From Portulaca oleracea (Eukaryota > Streptophyta > Magnoliopsida > Caryophyllales > Portulacaceae): DNA of 64,000 nt. Position 1 is the stretch's first letter; the number at the start of each line of letters is the position of its first letter. A model generated the notes under the pieces. That model was not told where the DNA came from. It was given only the letters and a program-made list of their open reading frames with translations, and ran no database searches. The stretch covers positions 20,024,537 to 20,088,536 of the forward strand of contig CM055884.1 of NCBI GenBank assembly GCA_029582165.1. The letters run 5' to 3'. A program made the translations under genes and the position numbers. This document shows, in pieces, positions 33,931 to 44,685 of the stretch.

Positions 33931-35453
33931 TGATGTAAATCAGCCCACACTAAGCTCCCCAAGACCAATCAAGAAGGCCCAATGGAAGATCCAAGCTACA
34001 GATAAGGTCCTTCATCAAAGGACTTCATCTAGTACAGGCCCAATAAGGAAGATTTGGTTCATTTAGACTAAGTGGGCCAAAGAAGGAAGATACAAAGTAG
34101 GAGTCCAAAGGCCCATTCACATGGTGTGCTTCCTGTTCCAAGAGGATGTCTAAACATCCTAAAGTGGGCCCAATATCACGCCAAGAAGTCCAAAGCCCAC
34201 GTCCAAGACCAAGATTCTAAGTGAATTTTACATTTTGATCTTTTGGATGTAACTTTATTAATTTTAGCTTTTAATTGTTTTGGTGTGATTTATATTATCC
34301 TTATAGTTTTTAGAGTCATGTAAGATGCCAAGTAAGCTATAAACTTGAGCATCAAGTCATAGAAGTCTAGTAGGAGTCTAAATAAGTCTAGAATATTCTA
34401 AAGTGTTCTAGAATATTCTAGAAAGTGTGAGTGTGTGTGTGTGTCACGTGTGGTGTGCAGTTTAGGCGCCAATTTTGATTATTATTATCCTAGATAAGGT
34501 TGGCTATCTTGTAACTAATCCATATTGGATTAGGAAAGACAATTTCAATTAGGATAAGGTTGTTGTAACCAACTCCCCTTTGGATAAGGAATCCTAATCT
34601 AAGAGGAGATTGGAGTAGTTAGGCGTCTAGTACTAGGAAACCTTAGCTTGCACGCTAAGTAGGCCTATTCCTAGTCATATTAGACTGGCTTGCACGCCAA
34701 GTCTAGAGTCAAAGTCCCTATAGGACTCTCTTAGTATAAATAGCTAGGCTTGTAGCCTTTCAAAGGCAACCCCTTTTGAAATATGAATACAATCAAGCTT
34801 TTAGCTTATCCCCTGAGTGTTTCGTGAGAACCTCATTGATCTCTTCTATTGTATCTTGGTATGGCACCCAAGTGGTTAAGAAGAGCTTGATTCTAAACCT
34901 AAGTTGAAGATCAAGTTAGCCCTAGGGTTTCTTTCTTGAGGATTCAAGTTAGATCCCTTGATCTATCCCGTCTTTATCTTTCTATCAATATAGTTAACAT
35001 AATCACACCTTTGTCTTTCTATCAATATAGTTAAGACAAAACCCTAGCCTTATCTTTCTCCCTACAAACGTCCACTCTCCCTCTTTATTCTCTCAAATTC
35101 GTCCACCCCCTCCTTTTTCTCTCTCCATAACAAACTTCCAACAAACTCCCTCTCTCTCCCCCAACAACCTTCTCCTCTCCTCTTTCTCCCTAAAACACAT
35201 GCCAACATCCACCTATTCCCGATCCATTCTCACGTCACTCCCTCCCTTTTTCCCATTCAAGAATCAATCTTCCTTGTTTCTTGAAATCATAAAGTCCTCA
35301 CGACAAATAGCCTCCCCAAAGAACCTGTTTCACAAGAATTTTCCCTCTTCTTTCCTCTTTAATCTCGTGATTCCTTCCCTCCTTTCTGTTTTGGTTGCAC
35401 GTGGATTTGAGTATTACTGGATCAAGAATCTTTCTTTGTCCCGTAATACATCA
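33931..35453 (+). repeat. 3' LTR of gypsy element in LINE 1
   Basis: 1523 bp. TATAAATAG is at 34735-34743. The upstream dyad is CTTAGC/GCTAAG at 34642-34659, differing from the 5' LTR dyad at one position in each arm. Confidence 0.92.
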
Positions 35454-35458
35454 ATCTC

Positions 35459-37304
35459 AGCATGTATCAGAACCATATCAATTTCATTACTGGTAAATGG
35501 AAAACCGAGCAAACCGTTCAGGCTAGGGAGGGGTTTGAGACAAGGGGACCCCTTGTCCCCTTTTCTCTTTGTTCTAATGGCAGAAGTCTTCAATAAAATG
35601 ATGGCCAGAACAGTGATGTAAGGCCTTTGCAAGGGGCTGGAAATTGGAAAAGAGAAAATTGCAATCACACATCTGCAATTTGCTGATGACACACTGATTT
35701 TCTCTGAGGCAGACGAGGAGTATATTTGGAATATAAAAAGGATGTTGAGAACGTTCCAAGCATTCTCTAGGCTTAGAGTGAACTACAACAAGTCCGGAAT
35801 GGTGGTAACAGGTATAGAGGAGGAGTGGTCGAGGAAGATGGCCTCCATACTAAGGTGTCAGCTAGTTCAACTCCCCATTGTATATTTGGGAGTACCTCTT
35901 GGGGCAAGCATGAGGAACAAAAGTTCGTGGCAAGGGGTTATTGACAGAGTCAAGAGAAGATTAAAAGGATGGAAGGCAAAGTGTTTATCAAGAGCTGGGA
36001 GGCTTGTCATCATAAAAGCTGTTCTGAACAGTCTTCCTACCTACTATCTATCTATTTTCAAAATGCCAAAATCAGTGGGTGAGGAAATTGTGAAGCTGCA
36101 AAGAAGATTTTTATGGGGAGGGGATATCGAAAAACACTCGAATGCTTTGGTTAGATGGGAAGTAGTACAAAGACCGAAGAGGAAAGCTGGCCTAGGTGTT
36201 GGAGATTTGGTCCTGAAGAACACAACAATGTTGTTCAAATGGTGGTGGCGGTACACATGTGAGGGGGGAGAATTATGGAGACGAGTGATACAGTCTATTC
36301 ATGAAAGAGATATAGGCCTCTTACCATCGCAAGTTTTGCAACAGATTTCTAGCCCATGGAAAGACATAAAGAGAATAATGGAGAAAGATAGGGTAGCCCA
36401 ACAAGTAGTAAGGCAGAATTTGAAAGTCAAAGTGGGTGATGGCTCGAAAATTAGGTTTTGGAAAGATCCTTGGGTTTCTAGTGAGCCCTTTACAAAATGT
36501 TCCCAAGCCTATATAGAATATCCTCCCAAAAGAAGACAATGATCCAAGAAATGGGGTGGGATGATGGTCCCACTTGGAGGTGGGGACTAAAGTGGAAAAG
36601 GGCACTAAATTTAGAAGAAGTAGAGCAGGAGATGCAGCTGGAATTATTATTGCAACAAGTCGGTCCAGAGAGTGGAAGAAGGGACGTAATCAGATGGGGA
36701 AATCAAGAGAATTTTTCCACTAAAAACCTCATAAGTAAAGCAAATGACTTACAGTATCCATTTGCAATAGTGGACAACCTTGCTTGCACTATATGGAGAG
36801 GAGTTACTCCACCAAGAGTGGAAATTTTCATGTGGGCGGCACTTTTGGGGAATTTGAGAACTAAGGAGAGATTGATGAGATGGGGATACAGGGGAATAGA
36901 AGATGAGGTCTGTGTCTTGTGTGGAGTAGAAATAGAAGTAGGAGATCACTTATTAGTAACTTGTCAGCAATCATGGTCAATTTGGCTGGAAGTTGGCTTG
37001 GCTCTGGGGCACTCTGTCCAACCATGTACAAAATTTAGGGATCTTTATGAATGGTGGTTGGCAAGGAGATTCAAAAACAAGATTAGGAAAAAACTGGGTA
37101 GCTACTTTGTTTGCTATAGCGTGGAGCTTATGGTTGCATCGGAACTCCATAATTCATGATCGAAGCACTGTCAACAGAGAAGAGGTTTTGGAGAGCATCA
37201 AATGGAGAGTTGGGCTCTGGGTCAAGAGTTGGAAAGAGGATGTGATATATTCTGTAGAGAGCTTAGCTCGAAACTTCAGCAACATACCCATGTTGTATCC
37301 ATGA
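35459..37304 (+). pseudogene. LINE 1 ORF2 part 3: reverse transcriptase C-terminal half and zinc finger
   Basis: It resumes with ISLLVNGKPSKPF, GLRQGDPLSPFLF and motif C, FADDTLIFSE (about 35678-35707), so polymerase motifs A and C lie on opposite sides of the inserted element. The thumb region YLGVPLGAS and GRLVIIKAVLNSLPTY follows, then the zf-RVT domain with CVLCGVEIEVGDHLLVTC (CCHC). A TAA interrupts at 35619. A frameshift near 37060 leads to the last 80 residues, ending at 37304. No RNase H domain is visible. Confidence 0.9.
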
Positions 37305-37720
37305 AAAGGGTTGAAAGTGGAAAAGGGGATTTGGAGTAAATGGTGAATGGTGTGGTAAATATTGGGGAGGAAGATGAATATAAGTAGAGTTGGTGGAGCA
37401 ACTAAATGTTAATTATCCAGAAAAGAAGGAAAAGTGGAAAAGACCCAACGCACAAAAGTTAGTGGAGGAGCACAAGTCAAGGAAATTAGCAGCTTTTTGG
37501 GATGTTGGTTGGCGTACAAGGCAGAACAACCAAAGTAGTTATGGGTTCTTTTCAATTTTCAATTTGCTACCTTTTCTTTATCTTTGTGAGGATAGTTTCA
37601 TTTTGGTTGATTTGGTGGATTGCCACCTGTGAGTTGATCAAATCTGGCCCATTTTCCAAGTTTGGGTTGAATTGTTTTGTTGTGCTTTGGCACTTGGCGG
37701 TACCGCTTTTGTCGGTTAAT
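37305..37720 (+). other. LINE 1 3' untranslated region
   Basis: About 415 bp without a conserved frame, partly T-rich (37550-37640), ending GTCGGTTAATT. A poly(A) or simple A-rich tail, expected at a LINE 3' end, is missing. Confidence 0.6.
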
Positions 37721-38693
37721 TATGAACTTTTTAGAGGTCTATTTAGAGAGTTGTGCCTTTCGCAAATTCACCGCAAAGTCTCAAAAAAAAAAAAAATCTC
37801 CAATCTTTTAATTAAAAACAAACTTTTATTAAGCTAATTAGGAGACTCCCTCCTTACCAAGAATCCAACTTAATTCATTTTATTGTTCTTATCTCAAGTA
37901 TGGTCCAAGAGGTCGGCCGTTCCCTGCTCGAGTCCAATCAAACTTTCAAGTCACTTTAATTGCAGGTTCAACTTTAAGATACGCATATGGCATGTACTTT
38001 ACCCAAACTCACTTATTCAAGTTCAAGTAAGCATGTTCTTTGGTTAATATGGATAACTATTGTTTTACATATTTTTCTGACCTAAATATGGTCCCAATCC
38101 AAGTTACTTGTGCCAATAGTGCACTACCCAAGTCCAAAACTTGGCCAGTGTCGGCCGGTTAACTCTGTCCGGACCTCCAGATCGGTCCGGGTATGCGCAT
38201 ATGAAGGTTTAGTCCGATGATCGCAAGTAGGGACCACTCAGATATAATAATACGGCAAGCAAGTTTTAAGTGTTGTATTTGTTTAAGCCTAAGTTTATTT
38301 TACTGTACATGGGGTATGTGTATTGAGTTTCGACTCATTTGCGAAAATGTTTTATGTTTTGTTTTAGGTGGTGCCTCTAAGATTAAGGCGAATAACTCAA
38401 GCTCCGATAAACAAGTCAGTTAAACAATGAAGGGGAAGCTTTCAGTTGGTTTGGAGTAGTCAAGTGTTTTTTTTTTTATTATGAATGATTTGGATATTTG
38501 TAATCGTGAATCGGAGTTGTAAATTTTATTGGTTGGTTGGCTAAGTGTCAAATAGTGTCGTTTGGTGGTTGTTAAGACTTGTCCATATTTGTGGACGGCG
38601 GTAATGCCTTCGGATTATATTTCTGTTGCGCTAATCATTGGGTTATGAGGTGTTCAGTGATAATCTAATGATTATGAATCTGGGGGTGTTACA
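37721..38693 (+). repeat. 3' LTR of LARD-like element, segment 3
   Basis: It aligns with about 17850-18861 of the 5' LTR and ends GGTGTTACA before the GTCTC duplicate. It lacks about 60 bp present at 18410-18470 of the 5' LTR. Confidence 0.9.
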
Positions 38694-38698
38694 GTCTC

Positions 38699-39555
38699 TC
38701 TTAGGGGGTAGGCCTGGGGGCATTTCTTCAGGAAAGACATGTAGGTACTGGTTTAGGATAGGTTGGAATAGGGGGTGGTCATTTTGTGGGGGTAGGTCTT
38801 CTTCAATGTCAAGCAAAATGAGATCACTTTGCTCACTGAACTCATGCGGTTCAGCTGGCAAAAGGACATGAAGAGCTGGCTCAACAATAAGGTTTTTGGA
38901 TCTTTTTGTGAGCTGGGATGGTCTAAGAGGGGTAAGAGTGATTTTCTTGCTGTTCAGGCAAAGGGAATATGTGTTTGCTCACCCACTATGACTAACAGAC
39001 CTGTCATACATCCAAGGTCTCCCTAATAACAGATGACAGGCATCCACAGGAATCACATCACACCAAACTTCATCTCTATAAGCCGAACCAATTGAGAAAT
39101 TCACAAGGCATCTAGAAGAAATCTTGATACCTTTGCTTTGGTTCAACCACTGTATGGTATAGGGTGCTGGATGGGTGCTGGTAGCCAAATTGAGCTTCTT
39201 CACCATGGTTTCAGAGGTTGTATTGGTGCAGCTACCTCCATCAATAATCAAATAACAAATTTTTCTACCAACTATGCACCTGGTGTTGAAAATGTTCTCC
39301 CTTTGTTCTGCTGCTTCATCTACTGCTGCACTACTCAAGATCCTCCTTATCACAAGTATTTCTCCTTCATCAGGGCCTGCTTCTACCTCCTCCTCATCAT
39401 ATACAAGCTCTCCATGGGACTCTTCATACTGATCTTCTCCATCAAATGGCTCAGGATCAAGCAAAAGGGCTGCTTGAAACTCAACCAAGGTGACTGCTCT
39501 CCTGTTTGGACATTTAGATGCTATGTGTCCAAGTCCTTGACACCTGAAGCATCTT
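38699..39555 (-). pseudogene. pol: Aspartic protease and pre-RT linker of outer gypsy
   Basis: From 39555 downwards on the minus strand come a zinc knuckle CFRCQGLGHIASKC, an acidic spacer, then the protease core CYLIIDGGSCTNTTSETMV and the later CHLLLGRPWMYDR (ILGRPW motif). The active site reads DGGS where retropepsins usually have D[ST]G. After a stop near 38979 the frame picks up FPEEMPPGLPPKRD, which normally runs directly into RT. It ends at 38699, exactly at the LARD insertion, and continues at 15923. The protease would process Gag-Pol. Confidence 0.87.
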
Positions 39556-40602
39556 CTTTCTAGGAAGGCTCTACTGGTAGGGGCTGGGGTTCTTTGTGGG
39601 GCATTTTTTGGCTAGTTTTGAGGCGGTCTTGTTGTTGGATATCTGGCTTGAGGTGGGGGTGGGGGCTCTTTGTGGGGGATTATAGGGCTTGCTGTAGGGA
39701 TTTGGCTTGGTTTGGGCATAACGCTTAGCTGGATACTTGCTGTTGTACTCCTTTACTCTAGCTTTCTTCTGTTGTTCCACCTTATGAGCCAAAGAGCTTA
39801 GCTCATCAAGTGAATCATATACTTGCAACTCAACAACATTCTTGATACTGTCATTCAAACTTGCAAGGTATCTAACATAAGTTTGCACCTCATTCTCCTG
39901 CATATTACACTTCCAAGGCAGGTGCTCAAATCTTTGGTATACTCACACTCCTCTATAGATTTACTTCCCTACACCAAATGTTGTAGCTTAGAGTAATTTT
40001 CCTTCATATAGTTGTTTGGAAGGAACTTCTCTTTCAATTTCTGTCTCATTTCAACCCAAGTGCTCACCCTATCTTCACCAATCTCCATTCTCCTTCTCTA
40101 CAGATTAGTCCACCAAGTTGAAGCATACTTTTTCAATTTTAAGGCAACTAACTTCACCTTATTCTCCTCTGAAACTTCTTTCAAGTCAAAAACCCTCTCC
40201 ACAGTTTGTAACCAATCTAGGGAAACATCAGGATCTAACTCCCCTGCATATTCAGGTATATCAATCTTGAAATCTAGCTTCTCTATCCTCCTGTCTTCCC
40301 TCCTTTCCTCCCTTTCACTCTCACTATTATCCTCTAGTTCACTGATCCTAGGTGATCTCCTAACATATCTCCTCCTTCTGTGTGTAGGTCTAGGACCTCG
40401 ACCTCCTCTTCCTGTCCTCTAAAAGGATTCTCACCTTCTCCTTCTACAAACTCTTCATCAATCTCCCTATTAAGTTCAGTTTTATGCAATTGCATATAGC
40501 ACTAAAGTTGGTCACTTAAAAATTTCATTTTCTGCTACATTTCTTCTTTATCTTTCAAGGTTTGTTCTAAGACTTCCTGAGGTGTTCTACTTGCTCCGGC
40601 AT
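39556..40602 (-). pseudogene. gag: gag of outer gypsy element
   Basis: A likely start codon on the minus strand is at 40602 (MPEQVEHLRKS, soon followed by a stop). Fragments match the Retrotrans_gag domain of the element at 30004-35453: an acidic N-terminus, then VRYLASLNDSIKNVVELQ and DELSSLAHKVEQQKKARVK before a Pro/Ser-rich linker that leads to the zinc knuckle at about 39510-39550. Several frameshifts and stops are present. Confidence 0.78.
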
Positions 40603-40643
40603 CTCAAATAATCAAAAACAACACACTCCCAAAATAGAACACA

Positions 40644-40655
40644 GCTCTGATACCA
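40644..40655 (-). promoter_or_regulatory. Primer binding site of outer gypsy (tRNA-iMet)
   Basis: The minus strand reads TGGTATCAGAGC, separated by TCT from the LTR end TACATCA. It fixes the LTR boundary at 40659 and the minus orientation of the whole element. Confidence 0.9.
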
Positions 40656-40658
40656 AGA

Positions 40659-42021
40659 TGATGTATGCAAGGTCACAAAGATCAGAGTTTGACCTCACAA
40701 TACACCAATAATAGATTATCGCACACAACGCCGATGACTTAAAACAAAGCTAATTGGAAGCAATTAGCTGGAATAGATGACAACCCAACAAGGAAATAAA
40801 AGGATAGACTTGTATTCACTCTGATACAGGCACACCATAGAATAAACACAAGGGCAAAGGACTTAGTTACCTCAGCAAATACAGGCACACCACCACTGAA
40901 GCAATCAAGCTCTACACACACCACTAGGAACGCCAATCCTAGATACTGAAGTAGATTCAACCTAAATGAGAGTTTGCTGACATTCACAATTGAGAGGCTC
41001 CACTAAGGCACTCAAAATGCTATTGAAAATATTACTGATTAGTCTGCAAGCTGCTGAATACATCCCTACATATAGCTATTCCTAAACAATTTGATTAGAG
41101 GTACTTAATTAAAGTAACCTACTAATCTCCCTTCTAATCTAGTTGCTGAACTAAATCAAATACATCACATTACATCTTACACTAACTAATAGAAGCCGGA
41201 TACATTTGAAAATAAAAGGAAAAGCAAAGTTGGCTTCTGATTGGACCAAAACCCCAAAGGTTGGCAATTCCAGCCAATCAGAAGCTTTCCTAGCTGGGAC
41301 GGTAAACTAAGTTACCTCAGTAACTTTTCTCGGGCCTTTCCTAAGCTGGATATAATCTCAACAGCTTAAGGAAGGTAGGGAAAGACTTAAATGACCCTCA
41401 TTGTAACTGAACAAAATAACTTAGCCTCAGAACTGAGGTTAAAACTGATAACAAACGACTATTGTAGGGTTGCTTGTTCTGAAGCTTGCAACTTAATGAC
41501 TCCTTGCTTGAACAAGCTGGAACTTGGCTTGAACTTGGAAAATGCATGACAAGGAACAAAAATCTCCTAGGGACCCTTGGATGAATCTCACTCAATTCAG
41601 AGATACAGAATTGAGGAAGATGCCTGCTTGGACTGGTTTTGCTGGGAACAAAAATTGACCTGAATGGCCAATGTTGGTGGGATGAGTGGTTGTGCTGGCC
41701 AGAACTTGCCTTACTAAGGTATAGCAAGCCTGGATGGATGTTGTTGGTGGACTGGTGGTTGCTGTGGACTCCTTGATCTATTGCTGAAGATGAAAGTCAG
41801 TTGTTTCTGCTGAAATTACTCCTGTAGCTGCTGAGTTTGGTACAGCAAGGCTAGCTGTTGACAATGCTGCTGCTGAAGGTGCTGGTGTAGCTTCCTTGGG
41901 TGATGAAGATGATGTAGAAGTTGCTCGTGCTGCTACTGTTGCTGAATCATCCTCACATTCCTGGTCTGAACCTACTGAACCTGCTTGAACTGTTGTTGGT
42001 GATGCTGGATGGTCTCCATCA
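40659..42021 (-). repeat. 5' LTR of outer gypsy element
   Basis: On the minus strand it would run from TGATGGAGACC (42021) to CATACATCA (40659), giving TGATG/CATCA inverted ends and about 1363 bp. The 3' boundary is supported by the primer site; the 5' boundary rests only on the inverted ends, because the partner LTR is outside the window. A TATATG box (minus) lies at about 41068-41074. A 12-bp dyad, GCTTCTGATTGG (41233-41244) and CCAATCAGAAGC (41274-41285), lies 160-220 bp upstream of it. The Ala/Ser/Thr-rich minus-strand ORF at 41778-42029 spans the proposed start and is not taken as a gene. Confidence 0.55.
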
Positions 42022-42292
42022 GTTGCCAACCGTTGTTTTTAAGCTTTAATTCTGTTAGTATCCTAAAAGTATCTAGGTTGAGAGTCAATCCTACACATGT
42101 ACTAGCTACTAAGGCTAGAAAGTGCAAGGTACCACGATAGTTAATGTAATGTGTTTGTTGCTTGCTCCTTTGCCAAAAAAAAAAAAAGAAAAAAAAAAAC
42201 TAGCTAAGGTGTCAGATAGGGTTTATTGTTATTTATTAGTTACATTGACAAATATAAGTGACAATCTAATCATATAAGAATAATAAAGAATC
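42022..42292. other. Unassigned sequence with A-rich tract
   Basis: Up to 42173 it resembles a 3' untranslated region, then comes an interrupted A-run (42174-42202). It could be the 5'-truncated tail of a LINE. No frame or other motif supports this. Confidence 0.35.
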
Positions 42293-42650
42293 AAAAAATT
42301 ACTTAGAGGTACCCTAACTTTTGAAGAAACAATTTTTTGGTACCCTAACTTTTCAAAACTAATTTTGGGGTACCCTAACTTTTAGGATTAGAAATTATTA
42401 GGTGAATTTCCGGCGAAACTCCGATTGATTCAAATCATTTTCGTCCATGAAAACAAATGGCATTTTCATCCACAAAAAACACTTAATCAATTTCCCGCCT
42501 AAAACTCACCGTTGAATTCAAATAATTGGCCGAAAATTCACCTAATTATTTCTAATTCTAAAAGTTAGGGTACCCCAAAATTAGTTTTTGAAAGTTGGGG
42601 TACCCGAAAAACATTTCACCAAAAGTTAGGGTACCCCTAAGTAATTTTTT
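42293..42650 (+). mobile_element. Long-TIR foldback MITE, copy 2
   Basis: The same element as at 22139-22492, with the fuller ends AAAAAATTACTTAGAGGTAC and its inverted counterpart CTAAGTAATTTTTT. Four inverted GGGTACCCTAACTTTT-type blocks line both arms. It keeps a 10-bp GTTAGGGTAC block that copy 1 lacks in the right arm. Confidence 0.82.
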
Positions 42651-43420
42651 GATAAAGAATGCACATTTTAGCGTGATTCTATATTTATGAAAAAGTATAA
42701 ATATAAAATAATTTTTATATAGTCTATAAGTTGTTGTAATCCTCAAAGTATTGAAAGATACATTTACAATGTTTGAAATATGATTAAATTGAACTTTCAA
42801 AGCAATTTAAGTAAAATTCAAGATGGTTAATAATCAACTTGATTAAAGACACTAGTAATTTTTGATAATAAACTGGCAAAATGTAGTTTAAGGCACCACT
42901 TAAAATATCTTTTAAAGTTAAAATCGTCAAATTATTGTTAGAATTTATTTTTATTGAATTTTGTGTAAATTTTTCAGAAATATCCTTATTGTAATAACAA
43001 TAAATACGAGTCTTCTAATGTATCATACAATAATATGATTTGAAAAATGACTTTTATGACTAACAAGATGACAAAATAATTTTTATAACTACAGGATGAC
43101 AATCCATACAAATTTCATAGTGTATCATTAATTGTAGCATGAAGGATAAGTTTATGTAGAAGGTGGACCATGCACCATAGTCCCAACAATTGTAATTTTT
43201 ACCATAATTTTCTATTGGGCCTTTTGTTTGCTAATTTCAGATGGGCCCTGTGTTTTAGCACATAATACAATCGTCCTAGTCCTAATATCTAATTTCTAAA
43301 GTTTATGCTATAATAAACCTGATCACTAGGTTAGGGACCCGCTCCAATTATTTGCGGGTCAAGGTCAATTATTTAGGTCGACCCGAATACTTCAGAGCCC
43401 AATCTGATTAGGGTCAAGTT
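42651..43420. other. AT-rich sequence without recognisable feature
   Basis: No coding frame, RNA gene or repeat end was recognised. It is the flank into which the copia element was inserted; CAAGT or AAGTT just before 43421 would be one side of its target duplication. Confidence 0.6.
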
Positions 43421-44142
43421 TGTTGAACGAAAGGGAGTAAAAGGTATAAAACAATGATTATCTCACTAAGGATATCCTAAGAGTTGTGGACGAACTCACT
43501 TTCCTAGAGAACTAATTATTATACCGTAAATATTCAAAGGGATAAAATTTAATACTTAACACACTCAAGAAGCTTATTCTCACTTGATTCACTTAAGTAT
43601 AACTACAGTCTAGACAAGAATGAAAGGTTATCATTAGATGAAGAATGATCCAAAAGGTTTGCAAATGACTCCTATTTATAGGAGTCATCCTACACCCTCA
43701 AGAGGTGGTTAATGACTTAATTAGGATCCTTAATGAGAATTATGACATTGATTAAGTCAATTGACCACAAATGCTATATCTCAAATATAGTTGTTGGGGT
43801 TAATTGAGATAAAAGGTCAATTATGCCCTTAATGATATGTGCTTAATTGAGATCAAGTAATAAATAACAACATCAAAATAGTCGTTAGGCATTAATTAGG
43901 TGTCATGGCACTAACAAAAACAATGTCATATGTGATACGACCTGTATCAGGGATGACACGATATGTGTTAAGCCTGTGCACCATTTCCTTACTACGTGGA
44001 CGGTAACACGACTCGTGTTAGGTCCAGTTTGGTCAATGTTCATCATATTACTTATGTTTAGCTTATATATGATCCTTTTACTTGTATTACATGATTCTTA
44101 CATGTCTTATGATGTTCATATACTTTTGAAATAATCTCAACA
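43421..44142 (-). repeat. 3' LTR of a Ty1/copia-like element
   Basis: 722 bp with inverted ends TGTTGA/TCAACA. On its right lies a minus-strand polypurine tract AGCAGGGGAT (44143-44152), which makes this the 3' LTR of a minus-strand element. The minus-strand TATA box, TATAAATAGG at 43672-43681, sits in a perfect palindrome. Three dyads lie 250-350 bp upstream (43934-44020). Confidence 0.82.
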
Positions 44143-44685
44143 ATCCCCTGCTATTTCAAGAGTATGATAAATAGCCTTTAAATTAACTTAGATTTTGGGT
44201 TAACAACCCGTCCATTTTAAATAATCTTAGCATGTAATCACCCGAGAAACATACAAAGTATATGCCTATCGAAAGTAGACTACTCTTTGAACTTTCAATT
44301 AGTGTATATAAGCGTTGATTAACCTAAAGTCACAAAGCAGACAAGTCTTTGAACTTTGTATTCATAACAAACATATATCTTTTTATCTTAAATGTTAATA
44401 CCGACACTATTATCTGGCCTTGTGTCCTTATCTGCACTAAGTGTTTCGAAACCTAACTTTAGCCCCAAATTCTTTCCAGCGACCAAAAATCACACTCACA
44501 TAGGTAGTCTTCGAATTTACTGCCTTTGTAATTAGGCACCCACAAAGTCTATTAAAAGTGTCACATCTCAACCTCTTCTCATTACAAATATCAAGCATCA
44601 CTTAACCCGAGATGTATAAAATTGATGCTTCTTACTACTTTTGACAACTCCGTACTCATTTGAACTTTAGAATTTGGCGTCATAT
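44143..44685 (-). other. Polypurine tract and residual internal region of copia-like element
   Basis: After the tract at 44143-44152 there is about 530 bp without any reading frame. The element's coding part and 5' LTR are missing; the sequence is cut at 44685 by a Tat-like LTR. Confidence 0.6.

Larger units (their letters stand above)
30004..35453 (+). mobile_element. Ty3/gypsy deletion derivative inserted in LINE 1
   Basis: The ends are TGATGTAAATC and TACATCA, with perfect target duplication ATCTC at 29999-30003 and 35454-35458. The two LTRs are 1518 and 1523 bp and differ by roughly 5 percent where compared. The internal 2.4 kb holds gag, protease and a 40-codon RT relic but no functional polymerase or integrase, so it is non-autonomous. 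Its gag and protease resemble those of the outer gypsy element. Confidence 0.93.
26432..37720 (+). mobile_element. L1-type LINE with RRM-containing ORF1 (BNR-like), interrupted
   Basis: A (AG)n leader is followed by ORF1 with an RNA-recognition motif and ORF2 with apurinic endonuclease, reverse transcriptase and a C-terminal CCHC zinc finger. The RT is split by a gypsy element at 30004-35453; without it the LINE is about 5.8 kb, a normal length. RRM-bearing ORF1 proteins are known from the BNR clade of plant L1 elements. There is no poly(A) tail or target duplication, and about 26 bp of LTR (equivalent to 17824-17849) are missing at the site. All frames carry stops. Confidence 0.88.
15924..38693 (+). 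mobile_element. LARD-like LTR retrotransposon (no coding capacity) with nested insertions
   Basis: The element begins TGTAATAACC and ends GGTGTTACA and is flanked by the perfect 5-bp target duplication GTCTC (15919-15923 and 38694-38698). LTRs are about 2.9 kb. The 3.1 kb internal region has a tRNA-Met primer site and a polypurine tract but no gag or pol, which is the definition of a large retrotransposon derivative. The 3' LTR is blown up to nearly 17 kb by a MITE, a Helitron and a LINE that itself contains a gypsy element. Without these insertions the element is about 9 kb. It must be mobilised in trans; the pre-PPT motif suggests a chromovirus partner. Confidence 0.92.
14539..42021 (-). 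mobile_element. Outer Ty3/gypsy retrotransposon, interrupted twice
   Basis: Read on the minus strand from 42021: 5' LTR, tRNA-Met primer site, gag with one zinc knuckle, aspartic protease, then the first residues before RT. The frame breaks at 38698 because a 22.8 kb element is inserted, and resumes at 15923 with RT and RNase H. At 14539 the element is cut by the TR-GAG array, so integrase and the 3' LTR must lie left of the window. The protein order gag-PR-RT-RH is Ty3/gypsy. It resembles the smaller gypsy element at 30004-35453 in protease and gag, so the two are related families. Confidence 0.88.

Noticed and set aside
41398..42029. Two minus-strand ORFs of 109 and 83 codons, one Ala/Ser/Thr-rich
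   Set aside because: They lie in or across the proposed 5' LTR of the outer gypsy, have no known motif, and consist of simple codon repeats.
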